Source: Bradyrhizobium sp. Gha (lineage in GTDB: Bacteria > Pseudomonadota > Alphaproteobacteria > Rhizobiales > Xanthobacteraceae). From it: DNA of 64,000 nt. Where the stretch lies: positions 1-64,000 of the forward strand of contig NZ_FOQM01000023.1 in NCBI RefSeq assembly GCF_900113735.1, in the 5' to 3' direction. Numbering within the stretch: position 1 is the first letter of the stretch; every line of letters begins with the position of its first letter. Below, one piece after another: positions 44,622 to 53,798 of the stretch. The translations under genes were made by a program, and so were the position numbers. The notes under the pieces were generated by a model. The model saw only the letters and a list, made by a program, of their open reading frames with translations. It did not search any database and was not told the origin of the DNA.

Positions 44622-45773
44622 TCACGAATGAATGGGGGTCATTGACTTCGCGTCGTACCGCGCCATGAAGTGCGGCGACATCGCGCGGAGCTGGTTGTCG
44701 TCGATTCGACCCGAACGGGTGATGTAGCTGTAGCCGAAATCCAGCGGCGCCAGCTTCATGTGGTCGGCGAAGCGCTCGTACCAGGCTGCGCTGGTCCTTG
44801 CGGCCTTGACCAGCTTCTCCACCACCGGGCGGCGCGCGGCCTCATAGTGTTCCAGCGCACGACGGAGATTGCCGGGCTCACCGTCGAGTGCATTGACGAG
44901 GGCGATGACGTCCTCGAGCGCGAGGCGCGTGCCGGAGCCGATCGAGAAATGCGCGGTGTGGAGCGCGTCGCCGACCAGGACCATGTTGCGGTGTGACCAG
45001 CGGTCGTTCCAGAGCCATGGAAAATTGCGCCAGACGGACTTGTTGTTGACCAGAGGATGCCCGTCGAGCGTATCGGCGAACACCGTCTCGCAAAGCGCCT
45101 TGCTCTCTTCCTCGGATTTCTCCGCAAAGCCGGCGCGGAGCCAGGTTGCCCGATCGCACTCGACGATGAACGTGCTCATCGTCGGCGAGTAGCGATAGTG
45201 ATGGGCGTTGAAGCAGCCGAACTCGGTTTCGACGAAGGTCTGGGTCAGGGTTTCGAAGCGCCTGGTGGTGCCGTACCAGGCGAACTTGTTGTGGTCGTAG
45301 GACAGCGATGTGGCGAAGTCACCTTCATGGCTCCGTCGCACCAGCGAGTTCACGCCGTCGGCGGCGACGATCAGATCGTATCCCGCGAGTTCGTCGACGG
45401 AACGCACGAGCTTGCCGAAGTGCAGATTTGCACCGGCCGATCGTGCGCGCCCGGTCAATTGGGTGATGAAATCGAGCCGGCCGACCGCAGAGAAACCGAC
45501 GCCGTCGAGCACGACACGTGCGCCGCGATGCACGAGCGTGATGTCGCGCCAGGTCTCCATGCGCGCCGACACGGCTTGCTCCGTTTCCGGATCATCGGCG
45601 CGAAGGAAGTCCAGCGCCTTGTCGGAGAAGACGACGCCAAAGCCCCAGGTCGCGCCTTCCGGATTCTGCTCGAACAGGTCGACGTGGTCCTCGGGATGCC
45701 GACGCTTCCAGAGCGCGGCGAAATACAGGCCCGCGGGACCGCCTCCCATCACCGCGATGCGACTGAGCCGCAT
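44622..45773 (-). CDS. FAD-dependent monooxygenase, salicylyl-CoA 5-hydroxylase type
   Basis: A 383-residue group A flavin hydroxylase. The FAD motif is MGGGPAGLYFAALW (about 9-22), the middle motif LIVAADGVNSLVRRS, and the second FAD site VLVGDALHTAHFSIGSGTRL. The sequence is close in style to the N-terminal part of SdgC-like salicylyl-CoA 5-hydroxylases and 2-aminobenzoyl-CoA monooxygenases rather than to free-acid hydroxylases. It would make gentisyl-CoA from salicylyl-CoA. It is first in the operon; its promoter is in the AT-rich divergent region 45774-45941. Confidence 0.82.
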   Translation of the reverse strand: MRLSRIAVMGGGPAGLYFAALWKRRHPEDHVDLFEQNPEGATWGFGVVFSDKALDFLRADDPETEQAVSARMETWRDITLVHRGARVVLDGVGFSAVGRLDFITQLTGRARSAGANLHFGKLVRSVDELAGYDLIVAADGVNSLVRRSHEGDFATSLSYDHNKFAWYGTTRRFETLTQTFVETEFGCFNAHHYRYSPTMSTFIVECDRATWLRAGFAEKSEEESKALCETVFADTLDGHPLVNNKSVWRNFPWLWNDRWSHRNMVLVGDALHTAHFSIGSGTRLALEDVIALVNALDGEPGNLRRALEHYEAARRPVVEKLVKAARTSAAWYERFADHMKLAPLDFGYSYITRSGRIDDNQLRAMSPHFMARYDAKSMTPIHS

Positions 45774-45941
45774 GACGTTTCCTTCCCTGTTGCGCTTTGC
45801 TGACCTCTTATGTTTACGTATTATGCAACAGATTTCATTTCACGCAATATATTTCTTGCACGTCACGAAATTAATTTCCTTATATGCAAAATATAATCTG
45901 GGCAGCCAGACGTCGCGCTGACGCGCCGCGGGAGGAGTCGG
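45774..45941. promoter_or_regulatory. AT-rich divergent promoter region with palindrome
   Basis: The gap between the hydroxylase and the thioesterase is far richer in A and T than its surroundings. It holds a perfect 12-base palindrome GAAATTAATTTC at 45867-45878 and related half sites (ATTTCATTTCACG). IclR-type regulators bind such short inverted repeats, so it is the best candidate operator for both directions. Confidence 0.5.
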
Positions 45942-46340
45942 ATGTTTGAGACAGCTTTTACGGTCGAGTGGGGCGATTGCGACGAAGCCGGAATCGTCTT
46001 TTATCCCAATTACTTCTACTGGTTTGACTGCACCTGGCAGCGCTGGCTGCGGAAGCTCGGCTTGAGCCAGCGGGAGCTCAAGCGCCGCTTCAACAGCGTC
46101 ACGCCGTTGGTCAATGTCGGCGCCAACTTTGTGGCGCCCGCCAGCTACGACGACGAGCTGACGATCCGCGCAGAGGTGGCCGAGTGGCAGGAGCGGCGGT
46201 TTCGAATCGATTACAAGCTGTCGGTCGGAAGCTTGCAGGTTGCGAGCGGCTTCGAACAGCGCGCCTGGGCCTCGGTCACGGATACGGGCGCACTCCGCGG
46301 CGCCAGCGTGCCGCAGGAGTTCAAGGATTTGTTGCGATGA
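45942..46340 (+). CDS. Acyl-CoA thioesterase, 4HBT hotdog family
   Basis: A 132-residue single hotdog domain with the 4-hydroxybenzoyl-CoA thioesterase motif VEWGDCDEAGIVFYPNYFYW (catalytic acidic residues D15/E17 region). GGAGTCGG precedes the ATG. In this cluster it would free gentisate from gentisyl-CoA so that the dioxygenase can act. It overlaps the IclR gene by 4 nt (ATGA). Confidence 0.87.
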   Translation: MFETAFTVEWGDCDEAGIVFYPNYFYWFDCTWQRWLRKLGLSQRELKRRFNSVTPLVNVGANFVAPASYDDELTIRAEVAEWQERRFRIDYKLSVGSLQVASGFEQRAWASVTDTGALRGASVPQEFKDLLR

Positions 46341-47185
46341 AACGGACGCAGGCGAAAGATACCGATGACGAGAGCGGCGGCACGGCCCCCGGCGGCATCC
46401 AGGCTCTCGACGCCGCGCTTTCGGTCCTGCGAGTCCTCAGGTCCTTTGATGGGCCGGCGACCTTGTCGGACATCGCGCGCGAAGCCGGCATGCCACCGAG
46501 CAAGGTGCATCGCTACCTCGCGAGCTTCATTCATGCGGGCCTTGCCGTGCAGAAGGAGCGCTCCGGCCGCTACGACCTCGGCCGCGAAGCGGCCGAGCTG
46601 GGTGTTGCGGCCATCAGTCGGAACAACTTCGTCGTCCGCGCCTCCGACGAACTCGAGGAGCTGGCGACAGCGACGGGCCAAGCGGCACTGCTGGCCGTCT
46701 GGAGCCACAATGGCCCGACCGTGGTCCGAATGGAGCGAGGTCCCCATCTCACGACCACCTCGATCGGTCTTGGCAGCACGTTTCCCTTGCTGGATTCCGC
46801 GACCGGACGCGTCTTCCTGTCTTACCTGCCGTCTCCACAGCTCAGCGCGCGGCTGCAGAACGAACTCGAGCGTACCGCTTCCGCCGGCCTGAGCTGGCCG
46901 GATCTCGAGCCCAACCTGGAAAGCGTGGAAGCCTTGACGACGAAGATCCGGCGCGAACGCATCGCCTATGTCGATGGCCGTTACATTCCGGGCTTGATCG
47001 CGATCTCATCCGCGATCACGAACTGGCAAGGCGAGATCGAGCTCGCCGTGACCCTGTTCGGCACGCACAGGGAATTACTGCAACCGGATAGTCCGGCGCG
47101 GGCCGCCTTGATCGACTTTGCCTCCCGCCATTCGATCGCCCCGCCGGCTCAGCTGGATAGGCCGCGCGACGCGCGAGCGCGCTAG
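46337..47185 (+). CDS. IclR-family transcriptional regulator
   Basis: A 282-residue IclR protein: winged helix (about 22-80; ALSVLRVLRSF, LSDIAREAGMPPSKVHRYLA, DLGREAAELGV) and an effector-binding GAF-like domain with LDSATGRVFLSYL. The ATG at 46337 overlaps the thioesterase stop; longer in-frame forms read through that gene. It most likely senses the aromatic substrate or a CoA intermediate and controls the divergent promoter region 45774-45941. Confidence 0.9.
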   Translation: MKRTQAKDTDDESGGTAPGGIQALDAALSVLRVLRSFDGPATLSDIAREAGMPPSKVHRYLASFIHAGLAVQKERSGRYDLGREAAELGVAAISRNNFVVRASDELEELATATGQAALLAVWSHNGPTVVRMERGPHLTTTSIGLGSTFPLLDSATGRVFLSYLPSPQLSARLQNELERTASAGLSWPDLEPNLESVEALTTKIRRERIAYVDGRYIPGLIAISSAITNWQGEIELAVTLFGTHRELLQPDSPARAALIDFASRHSIAPPAQLDRPRDARAR

Positions 47186-47202
47186 CAACGGTCATTCCGT
47201 GC

Positions 47203-47400
47203 CTAGCCGTCGACATCCTCGCTCGAGCCGAGACGCTCGATGGCCTCCAGGTCGTGAATCGTAACGGACGTGTACCTCGCGGTCGCGATTCCATCCTGTT
47301 CGAGGCTCTTGAGCAAGCGATTGATGGTCTGACGGCCGACCCCGATCGCTCCGCGACATCATCGGTGATCACCGTCGCCACAAGCCGGACAACCTCGTAA
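47203..47400 (-). pseudogene. Crp/Fnr-family regulator, C-terminal remnant
   Basis: The minus strand reads TVITDDVAER, then after a one-base loss IGVGRQTINRLLKSLEQDGI and TSVTIHDLEAIERLGSSED with a stop at 47203. This is the helix-turn-helix end of a Crp/Fnr regulator. The cyclic-nucleotide-binding N-terminus is missing, cut at the start of the gene at 47417. Confidence 0.65.
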
Positions 47401-47416
47401 CGACAAGGGATGGACC

Positions 47417-47908
47417 ATGACCAATTCAGACGATGTGGCTGACCTGCGGGCAAGGATCCACGCGCTCGAGCTACGCCTGGCCCAGCATGACGATCGGGAG
47501 GCCATCCGGACGCTCCGCTGCACCTACCACGAATACGTCAATCAGCACCGGGTAGCTGAACTGGCGGATCTTTTTTCGGAGAATGCCACCGTTTCCTACG
47601 GCGGCCGGCCATCCGTCACCGGCCGCGAGGCGATCCGGTCCTTCTTCATCAACTTTCCGATCAAATGGGCACGCCAGTTCATCCACGCGCACGTCGTGGA
47701 AATCGATGGCGACCGCGGCAAAGGTTATAGCCATCTCGACGGCCGTCCCGTCCTCAACGGCAAAAGCATCCTGGTCGGCGGCCGCTTCGACGACGAATAC
47801 GTCAGAGAGAACGGCCGGTGGCTGTTTTCCAAGGTCGTGTTGACGACCTGGTACATGGTCCCCGTCGAACCAGGTTGGGAAGCCGCAGCGGCGGGCAAGA
47901 CAGCATAG
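47417..47908 (+). CDS. SnoaL-like / NTF2-fold protein
   Basis: A 163-residue protein with a coiled N-terminus (ADLRARIHALELRLAQHDDR) and a SnoaL_4-like NTF2 fold: REAIRTLRCTYHEYVNQHR, LADLFSENATVSYGG, FSKVVLTTWYMVPV. This family includes small dehydratases and ring-hydroxylating dioxygenase beta-like subunits; no catalytic assignment is possible here. GGGATGG precedes the ATG. It follows the regulator remnant and ends 3 nt before the convergent O-antigen-ligase-like gene. Confidence 0.78.
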   Translation: MTNSDDVADLRARIHALELRLAQHDDREAIRTLRCTYHEYVNQHRVAELADLFSENATVSYGGRPSVTGREAIRSFFINFPIKWARQFIHAHVVEIDGDRGKGYSHLDGRPVLNGKSILVGGRFDDEYVRENGRWLFSKVVLTTWYMVPVEPGWEAAAAGKTA

Positions 47909-47911
47909 GGT

Positions 47912-49231
47912 TCAATATCTCACGCCAAATCGCGCGAGAAAATGCAAGCCGACGACCGCGACCACGAACATGAACCACATCGGATTCTGGCGGTCGAGCA
48001 AGAACGTTTCCGTCGTCCCGTAGTAAAGTCCGAACAGCCACACCACCAGGCAAAACCTGGCGAGGGACTGGCCGGTGCCACGGCTCTGGACCACGTGGAA
48101 ATTCTTCAGGGGCGCGCATACGAAGATGAGAACGACGAGAATCAACCCCGGCAAGCCGATGGTGACGGCGAGATCGAGGTAGCTGTTATGACTGTGGGCC
48201 GCCGTGGCCACCCACTCGGACCCCTGCTCGGTCTTCTTGTCCTTCACGCCGTCCCAGAAAGCCGCATAGCCGTGGCCAGCGAAGGGCCTTGCGGCGACCG
48301 CGCCGAGGGCGAACTCCCAGACTTCGGTGCGCCCGGTAAAGGTCGTATCGATGGGAAGCGCGTTGGTGAGCGGTATCAGTTGCGGGATGGCGACGCTGCC
48401 GACGGTCAGCAGATTCATCAGAAGTAGCGGCACGAAGCAGATCACGCATTTCTGCCACAAACCCTTCGTTGCCCCGACCACCGACGCCACGGCCCAGACG
48501 ACCAGGCAAAGCATGCTGGCCGTCTTCCCGCCCGTAAAAAACAGGAAGACGGCGGCAAGAACAAGGATTGCCGGTCCGGATAGAAACGCTCCCGCCGAGA
48601 TCAGATACGCCCCAAAATAAACCAGGATCGCCATGACGGGCGAGGCGACGTTCTTGTGCTCGAAAGTTCCTCGCCAGTCGCCTGCGAGCCCCGGCTCTGC
48701 CGCATCAGCTGCATTGTGGACTGAAACAACGGGCGCCAGCATCACCCCGAGATAACAGAGCAGCAGGAGGCCGATTGCCGCCACCGCGAAGCATCGATTG
48801 AAGGACCTGAGGCTCGGGGGCAGCAGGGGCATCATGATGGCGAGCGATATGACGCTCGCAGTCAAGGCAAATCGCTGCAGCGAGATCGCCGGATTTTCGG
48901 AAAGAAGGATATTGAGTGCCATCCAGCCGAGAAAACATAGATGCAGCGCCGTGCAGAGCGTCCTGAAGGCCGCGACATTTCGCGGTACTGACAGCAGCAC
49001 ACCCGTCACAGCGAGGGCGGCGAAGCAAAGATAGGTGGCGGCGAGCTTGCCGGAAGCATCGTCGATGACAGTCAAATCCTTGAACGGCTCGAGTGTGACC
49101 AGCACACAGAGCAAGGTTGCCACGACCACGGCGCAGCGGAGACAATCGAGGACATCCAGCTTTGCCAGCGCCGTCCGCACGGCTTCAGCGAAGCCTCGAT
49201 CGTGCCCGTCAGCCAGTTCGGCGCCTTGCAT
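47912..49231 (-). CDS. O-antigen ligase/polymerase-like membrane protein (Wzy_C)
   Basis: A 439-residue protein with about ten membrane segments. The large periplasmic loop has the Wzy_C motifs TFTGRTEVWEFALGAVAARP, FAGHGYAAFW and AAHSHNSYLDLAVTIGLPG, where a conserved arginine and histidine act in glycan transfer. It joins or polymerises surface polysaccharide at the inner membrane. It is divergent from a DxD glycosyltransferase-like gene at 49485, which fits a small surface-glycan locus. Confidence 0.87.
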   Translation of the reverse strand: MQGAELADGHDRGFAEAVRTALAKLDVLDCLRCAVVVATLLCVLVTLEPFKDLTVIDDASGKLAATYLCFAALAVTGVLLSVPRNVAAFRTLCTALHLCFLGWMALNILLSENPAISLQRFALTASVISLAIMMPLLPPSLRSFNRCFAVAAIGLLLLCYLGVMLAPVVSVHNAADAAEPGLAGDWRGTFEHKNVASPVMAILVYFGAYLISAGAFLSGPAILVLAAVFLFFTGGKTASMLCLVVWAVASVVGATKGLWQKCVICFVPLLLMNLLTVGSVAIPQLIPLTNALPIDTTFTGRTEVWEFALGAVAARPFAGHGYAAFWDGVKDKKTEQGSEWVATAAHSHNSYLDLAVTIGLPGLILVVLIFVCAPLKNFHVVQSRGTGQSLARFCLVVWLFGLYYGTTETFLLDRQNPMWFMFVVAVVGLHFLARFGVRY

Positions 49232-49484
49232 CCGCTGCGGTTCCTCTCGGTCACGATCAGGGTAAAGACATCGATGGTTACCGCAGCCTTGTTAACCGAA
49301 CGTCAATTTTTGATCTTTTCGGCGCCGAGCGGATTGAACGGCCCGGCGATCGCCCGTCGAGCAACTCCAACCAGGTTGGCGATCTGCCGCGGTTTATTAA
49401 CGAAGCAGTGCGAATTGGCTTCTGCAGAAGGCCTTCCTTGATAAAATTAGGTGGTCGATCAGTTCGGCGGCAAGGAAAGATGAG

Positions 49485-50513
49485 ATGCAGGTCAGATCCG
49501 CGCTTCAGATCAATTTGCATCCGCTGGACGTGCGCCATGCGGTCCACACGCTTCCGCATCAACTCGAGGTCTGGGGCGATCAGGTCGATCGCATCGTCTT
49601 CACCGTCGACACCAGGCAGAGCAAGAGCGGACGCTACACCGGCGACGCCTACGAGGCGAGCCGCGGACGCCTGTTTGCCCTGCTGGAGGCCATCGCACGA
49701 GAGTCGCCGAAGGCGGAAATTTCCGAGGTGGACTATTCGCCGGTGGCGCTCGAGTCCGTGCGGCAGCGTTATTTCTCGGCAAGTCGTGCCTATCCCGAAA
49801 AGGCCTTCGATGGCGGACCGTTCCATGCCTATTTCTACGGCCTGCTGAAGGCGAACGCGGACTATGTGGTTCATATGGATAGCGACATGCTGTTCGGCGG
49901 CGGCAGCCAGGTCTGGCTTGAGGAGGCGATCGGCTGGCTGAAGACGACGCCGGACGCGCTGTTCGCCGGACCACTTCCTGGTCCGCCCCGCGCTGACGGC
50001 ACGCTCGGCGATTTGCATGGAGCGTTCCCGGGGCTGACCGATATCCAACCGCCCGAGCGGCTCGCCGCCGCCTACCCGGCCTACCGCTTCCGCACCGTGA
50101 GCACGCGGATCTTCGTTCTGGATCAAAACAAATTCGATGCATCGATCGGCGCACTCGGCCTGGTGCGTCCCAATCTCCGGCGCCGGATCCGCGCAAAATT
50201 GTTTCGCCAGTCGCCACTGACGATGCCGGCCGAGGAGATCATCTCCGCGGCCATGATCCGCAACGGGCTTTCCCGCGTAGACTTTCTCGGTTCAGGAGCC
50301 GGGCTCTACTCGCTCCATCCACCGTATCGCACGGATAAATTCTATCGGGAATTGCCACATCTGATCGCCCGAATCGTGGCCGGCGCGATACCGGACGCCC
50401 AGCGCGGCGACTATGATGTCAATTCGAGCATGTTCGACTGGACGGAGGCACTTCGGCAGAAGACCGTCGGTCGCCGCCTTGCCCGCGCCGCACGTGCGCT
50501 GCTGTCGAGCTGA
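49485..50513 (+). CDS. Glycosyltransferase-like protein with DxD motif
   Basis: A 342-residue protein without signal peptide. VVHMDSDMLFGGG (near 127) is a GT-A DxD metal site, with a preceding RIVFTVDTRQS strand and an acceptor region with LFAGPLPGPP and RTVSTRIFVLDQNKFD. It resembles GT2-like hypothetical proteins of rhizobia. The sugar is unknown. It is divergent from the O-antigen-ligase-like gene. Confidence 0.7.
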   Translation: MQVRSALQINLHPLDVRHAVHTLPHQLEVWGDQVDRIVFTVDTRQSKSGRYTGDAYEASRGRLFALLEAIARESPKAEISEVDYSPVALESVRQRYFSASRAYPEKAFDGGPFHAYFYGLLKANADYVVHMDSDMLFGGGSQVWLEEAIGWLKTTPDALFAGPLPGPPRADGTLGDLHGAFPGLTDIQPPERLAAAYPAYRFRTVSTRIFVLDQNKFDASIGALGLVRPNLRRRIRAKLFRQSPLTMPAEEIISAAMIRNGLSRVDFLGSGAGLYSLHPPYRTDKFYRELPHLIARIVAGAIPDAQRGDYDVNSSMFDWTEALRQKTVGRRLARAARALLSS

Positions 50514-50564
50514 GCATCACACTTCGCGGGCGACCGAACGTAGCGGCGTGATATCGGCTCGCAC

Positions 50565-51512
50565 TCAATTGGCGGCAGCCGCCTGATAGAGGCGGTCGCG
50601 CAACCAGGCATGACCTGCGTCCTCCTGGTTGCGCGGGTGCCACAGCGCGACGATGCGTGCGGGCGGCAGATCGAGCGGCGGAGGGATGAGATCGAGCTCG
50701 TGGGCGAAGCGCATCAGAAATCGCCGCGGCAGGGTGCAGATGCAATCGCTGTGCGCAAGGATGACCGGGGCCAGCGCATAGGTCTGAATCGAGACCGCGA
50801 CGCGCCTGGAGCGGCCGAGCGCGGTCAGCGCGTCGTCGACCAGACCAGCAAAGCCGCCGCCGTCCGCGGAGATCAGCAGATGGTCGAGCTCACAAAACGT
50901 GTCGAGATCGAGCGTGCCTGTTCCGCGCGGGTGGCCCTTCCGTTGCGCGGTGAGGAAGCTGTCCTCGAAGAGCGGTCGCTGCATCAGCTCGCCGCTGATC
51001 CGGTCGGGCCCCGTCACCAGAATATCGATCTCGCCACGTTCGAGGCGATCGACGATGTCGGGCGTGGGGTGGACGAGGGCGAGCCGCGTGCGCGGAGCCA
51101 TCGCCGTTAGCTGCGCAACGAAGCCTGGCGCCAGCGTCACGGCCGGATTCTCGTGAATGGCCACGACAAAGGTGCGCTGGTCTCGCGCGGGATCGAAGGC
51201 GGCCGGTCCCTCCACCATCCGGCGCAGCCTGCCGAGCACCTCGGCAAGTTCCGTCTGCAGCTCCACTGCCCTCGTCGTCGGCACCACGCCGCGGCCCGCC
51301 GCCGCAGGTACGAACAGCGGGTCGGCGAACACCTGCCGCAGCCGGTTCAGCCGGGCCGACAGCGCCGGCTGCCCGATGTTCAGCCGCGACGCCGCGCGGG
51401 TGACGTTGCGCTCGCGCAGGAGCGCCTCCAGAGCGAGCAGCAGGCCGAGGTCGATCTCGGCGAGATCGGAATCATCGGCCGGCCGGCCCGGACTGCGTTC
51501 GACATCCGCCAT
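50565..51512 (-). CDS. LysR-family transcriptional regulator
   Basis: A 315-residue LysR protein: winged helix about 18-78 (LLLALEALLRERNVTRAASR, QPALSARLNRLRQVFADPLF), then a sensor domain (TFVVAIHENPAVTLAP; EIDILVTGPDRI). The NodD/NahR-type motif FADPLFVP suggests an aromatic-type inducer class. It is divergent from the MBL and alpha/beta hydrolase genes at 51754 and 52680, its likely targets. Confidence 0.88.
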   Translation of the reverse strand: MADVERSPGRPADDSDLAEIDLGLLLALEALLRERNVTRAASRLNIGQPALSARLNRLRQVFADPLFVPAAAGRGVVPTTRAVELQTELAEVLGRLRRMVEGPAAFDPARDQRTFVVAIHENPAVTLAPGFVAQLTAMAPRTRLALVHPTPDIVDRLERGEIDILVTGPDRISGELMQRPLFEDSFLTAQRKGHPRGTGTLDLDTFCELDHLLISADGGGFAGLVDDALTALGRSRRVAVSIQTYALAPVILAHSDCICTLPRRFLMRFAHELDLIPPPLDLPPARIVALWHPRNQEDAGHAWLRDRLYQAAAAN

Positions 51513-51753
51513 CGAGGCATCTCCGTCTGAGGGCGCGGCCGAATGAACCGCGATGAGAAAGGCTTAAGGCCTTCACGCGGCCATGAAAAGGCAGACCGCT
51601 GGAAGACCGGATATCACCGGCATCGATGGGACGTATCGAGCCCACCGCCCTCCCGCGAGCGCAGGCCGGCTCGTACCTCACGGCCACGGCGGCAGGTCCG
51701 GGACGTCGGCAATCACGCCGCGCCGGGCGCCGATCGAAGCGGAGGACGCCTCA

Positions 51754-52668
51754 GTGACGAAGACTTATCATATCGGCGATGCAGCCATCACGCGGATCGA
51801 CGAATTGGCGTTGGCAGCGTTTCAGTTCGACGCGCTCTATCCCGGCGCGGACCCGGAGGCACTGCAGCGCCAGCAGGCGCGGCTCGAGGCCGGCTCGTTC
51901 GATCCTGCGACCGGCACATTCATCCAGAGTATCCACAGTTGGCTCGTCAAAACGCCGCACCACACGATCCTGATCGATACGGCCACCGGCAACGACAAGA
52001 ACAGGCCCGACATACCGCCGCTGCACCGGCTCAACGAACCTTTCCTCGCGCGGCTGGCGGCTGCGGGCATCACGCCTGAAGATGTCGACTACGTGCTCCT
52101 CACCCACGTCCACGCCGATCATGTCGGCTGGAACACGAGGCTTGTCGATGGTCGCTGGATGCCGACGTTCCCCAACGCGAGCTACATCTTCTCTCGTATC
52201 GAGCAGGCCTATGGCGAAGGCCTGGCTGATGGCGACGAGCCGGCAGCGGATCCCGCATTGGGCCCTGCCCTGCGAAAGCCCGCCGATCGCGTCTATGACG
52301 ACAGCGTGCGTCCGGTGATCGATGCCGGCCTGGCACGGCTGGTGACGGTCGATGGCAGCGAGGTTCTCGAGGGAATTTCGTTCATCCCGACGCCAGGCCA
52401 TAGCGTCGACCACGCCTCCATCCGTCTCGTCTCGCGTGGCGAGAGAGCGCTGTTCGCGGGCGACGTGATGCACCACCCACTCCAGGTCTATGAGCCGTCG
52501 CTCAATTCCTGCTTCTGCGAATTCCCGGAAGCCGCGCTGCGCTCGCGCAGCATCGTGCTCGAAGACGCGGCCGAGAGCGGGGCGACGGTGTTCACCACTC
52601 ATTTCGCGCAGTCCTCGGCCGGCCGCATCACGCGCAGCGGCGAGCGCTTCGGCTGGCAATTCCTCTGA
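51754..52668 (+). CDS. MBL-fold metallohydrolase
   Basis: A 304-residue metallo-beta-lactamase-fold hydrolase. Metal motif LTHVHADHVGWN (H118, H120, D122, H123), then PTPGHSVDHASIRLVS, LFAGDVMHHP and TTHF. The layout resembles lactonase/esterase-type MBL proteins. The frame is open to an ATG at 51583, but that part has no domain; the GTG at 51754 is preceded by GGAGGACGC and starts at the first strand. It shares an operon with the alpha/beta hydrolase 11 nt downstream. Confidence 0.85.
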   Translation: MTKTYHIGDAAITRIDELALAAFQFDALYPGADPEALQRQQARLEAGSFDPATGTFIQSIHSWLVKTPHHTILIDTATGNDKNRPDIPPLHRLNEPFLARLAAAGITPEDVDYVLLTHVHADHVGWNTRLVDGRWMPTFPNASYIFSRIEQAYGEGLADGDEPAADPALGPALRKPADRVYDDSVRPVIDAGLARLVTVDGSEVLEGISFIPTPGHSVDHASIRLVSRGERALFAGDVMHHPLQVYEPSLNSCFCEFPEAALRSRSIVLEDAAESGATVFTTHFAQSSAGRITRSGERFGWQFL

Positions 52669-52679
52669 CAGAAAGGAGA

Positions 52680-53702
52680 ATGACGATGGACCAGACCGTT
52701 CGTGCACAAGGATACAAACCCGACCTCGTGGTCGAGGATCTCATGATCCCGAGCGACACCGTCGGCATTTCGCTTCACCTTCGCAACAAGCGCGCGAGCG
52801 CACGCAAGACTTTCCCTGCCGAGCGGACCGTCCTGCTGGTTCATGGCGCGACCTATTCCTCGGCAAGCCTTTTCGATGTGCCGCTTGGCGGCCGCTCATT
52901 CATGGATCATCTCGCCGCGCAGGGCTACGATGTCTTCGCACTCGACGTGCGCGGCTATGGCGGATCGACCCGGCCGCCGGAAATGGACGCGCCGGCGCAG
53001 GACTCGGCGCCCCTTGTTCGCACCGACGTCGCGGTGCGCGACCTCGCCAGCGCGGTCGAGCATATCCTTGCACGTCGCGGCATCCCGCGCCTTAATCTCG
53101 TCGCGATGTCCTGGGGCGGATCGGTTGCCGGTGCCTATGCCGCTGACAATAACGACAAGGTCCAGAAGCTCGCACTGATCGCGCCGCTGTGGCTGCTGAA
53201 CGCCCCCGCTCCGATCGATTCCGGCGGCGCGCTCGGCGCCTACCGCAAGGTCCCCGTGCTCGATTTCAGGGAGCGCTGGCTCGCGGCTGCGCCGGAAGCC
53301 GCCCGCGCGAGCCTGATTCCGGAGGGCTGGTTCGAGCGTTGGGCGGAGGCCTCGCTCGCAACGGATCCACAGGGCAACGCCGAGCGCCCTCGCGTGATGC
53401 GCGCGGTGAACGGTCCGATCCAGGACATCCGCGATTACTGGGGCGCGGGCAAAGCGTTCTATGACGCGAATGACATTCGCGTTCCGGTGCTGCTCGTTCA
53501 CGCCGAATGGGACCGCGACGTGACCACGGCGTCGACCCAGGACTTCTTCCGCTCGCTCACACGGGCGCCATACCGGCGGTGGGTCGAGATCGGCGAAGGC
53601 ACCCATATGGTGCTTCTCGAAAAGAACCGTATGCAGGCCTTCGACGCCATCAGTCAGTTCCTGGCCGAGCGCGACATCCACGGAACTCCGCCATCCAGTT
53701 GA
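52680..53702 (+). CDS. Alpha/beta hydrolase
   Basis: A 340-residue hydrolase: oxyanion strand LLVHGATYSS (51-60), ALDVRGYGGSTRPP, nucleophile elbow AMSWGGS (S144), late aspartate in LLVHAEWDRDV and histidine in GEGTHMVLLE. AAAGGAGA lies before the ATG. No signal peptide. With the MBL hydrolase it may form a two-step ester or lactone degradation under the LysR regulator; the substrate is unknown. Confidence 0.88.
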   Translation: MTMDQTVRAQGYKPDLVVEDLMIPSDTVGISLHLRNKRASARKTFPAERTVLLVHGATYSSASLFDVPLGGRSFMDHLAAQGYDVFALDVRGYGGSTRPPEMDAPAQDSAPLVRTDVAVRDLASAVEHILARRGIPRLNLVAMSWGGSVAGAYAADNNDKVQKLALIAPLWLLNAPAPIDSGGALGAYRKVPVLDFRERWLAAAPEAARASLIPEGWFERWAEASLATDPQGNAERPRVMRAVNGPIQDIRDYWGAGKAFYDANDIRVPVLLVHAEWDRDVTTASTQDFFRSLTRAPYRRWVEIGEGTHMVLLEKNRMQAFDAISQFLAERDIHGTPPSS

Positions 53703-53798
53703 TGCAGCGCGACCCAGAACGTCGCTGGAACCGAGCCCGCTGCGGGGAACGTCAACGGCGGGGCGTCGTTGGTCCGTGGTCAAAACTGGAGGACAGAC

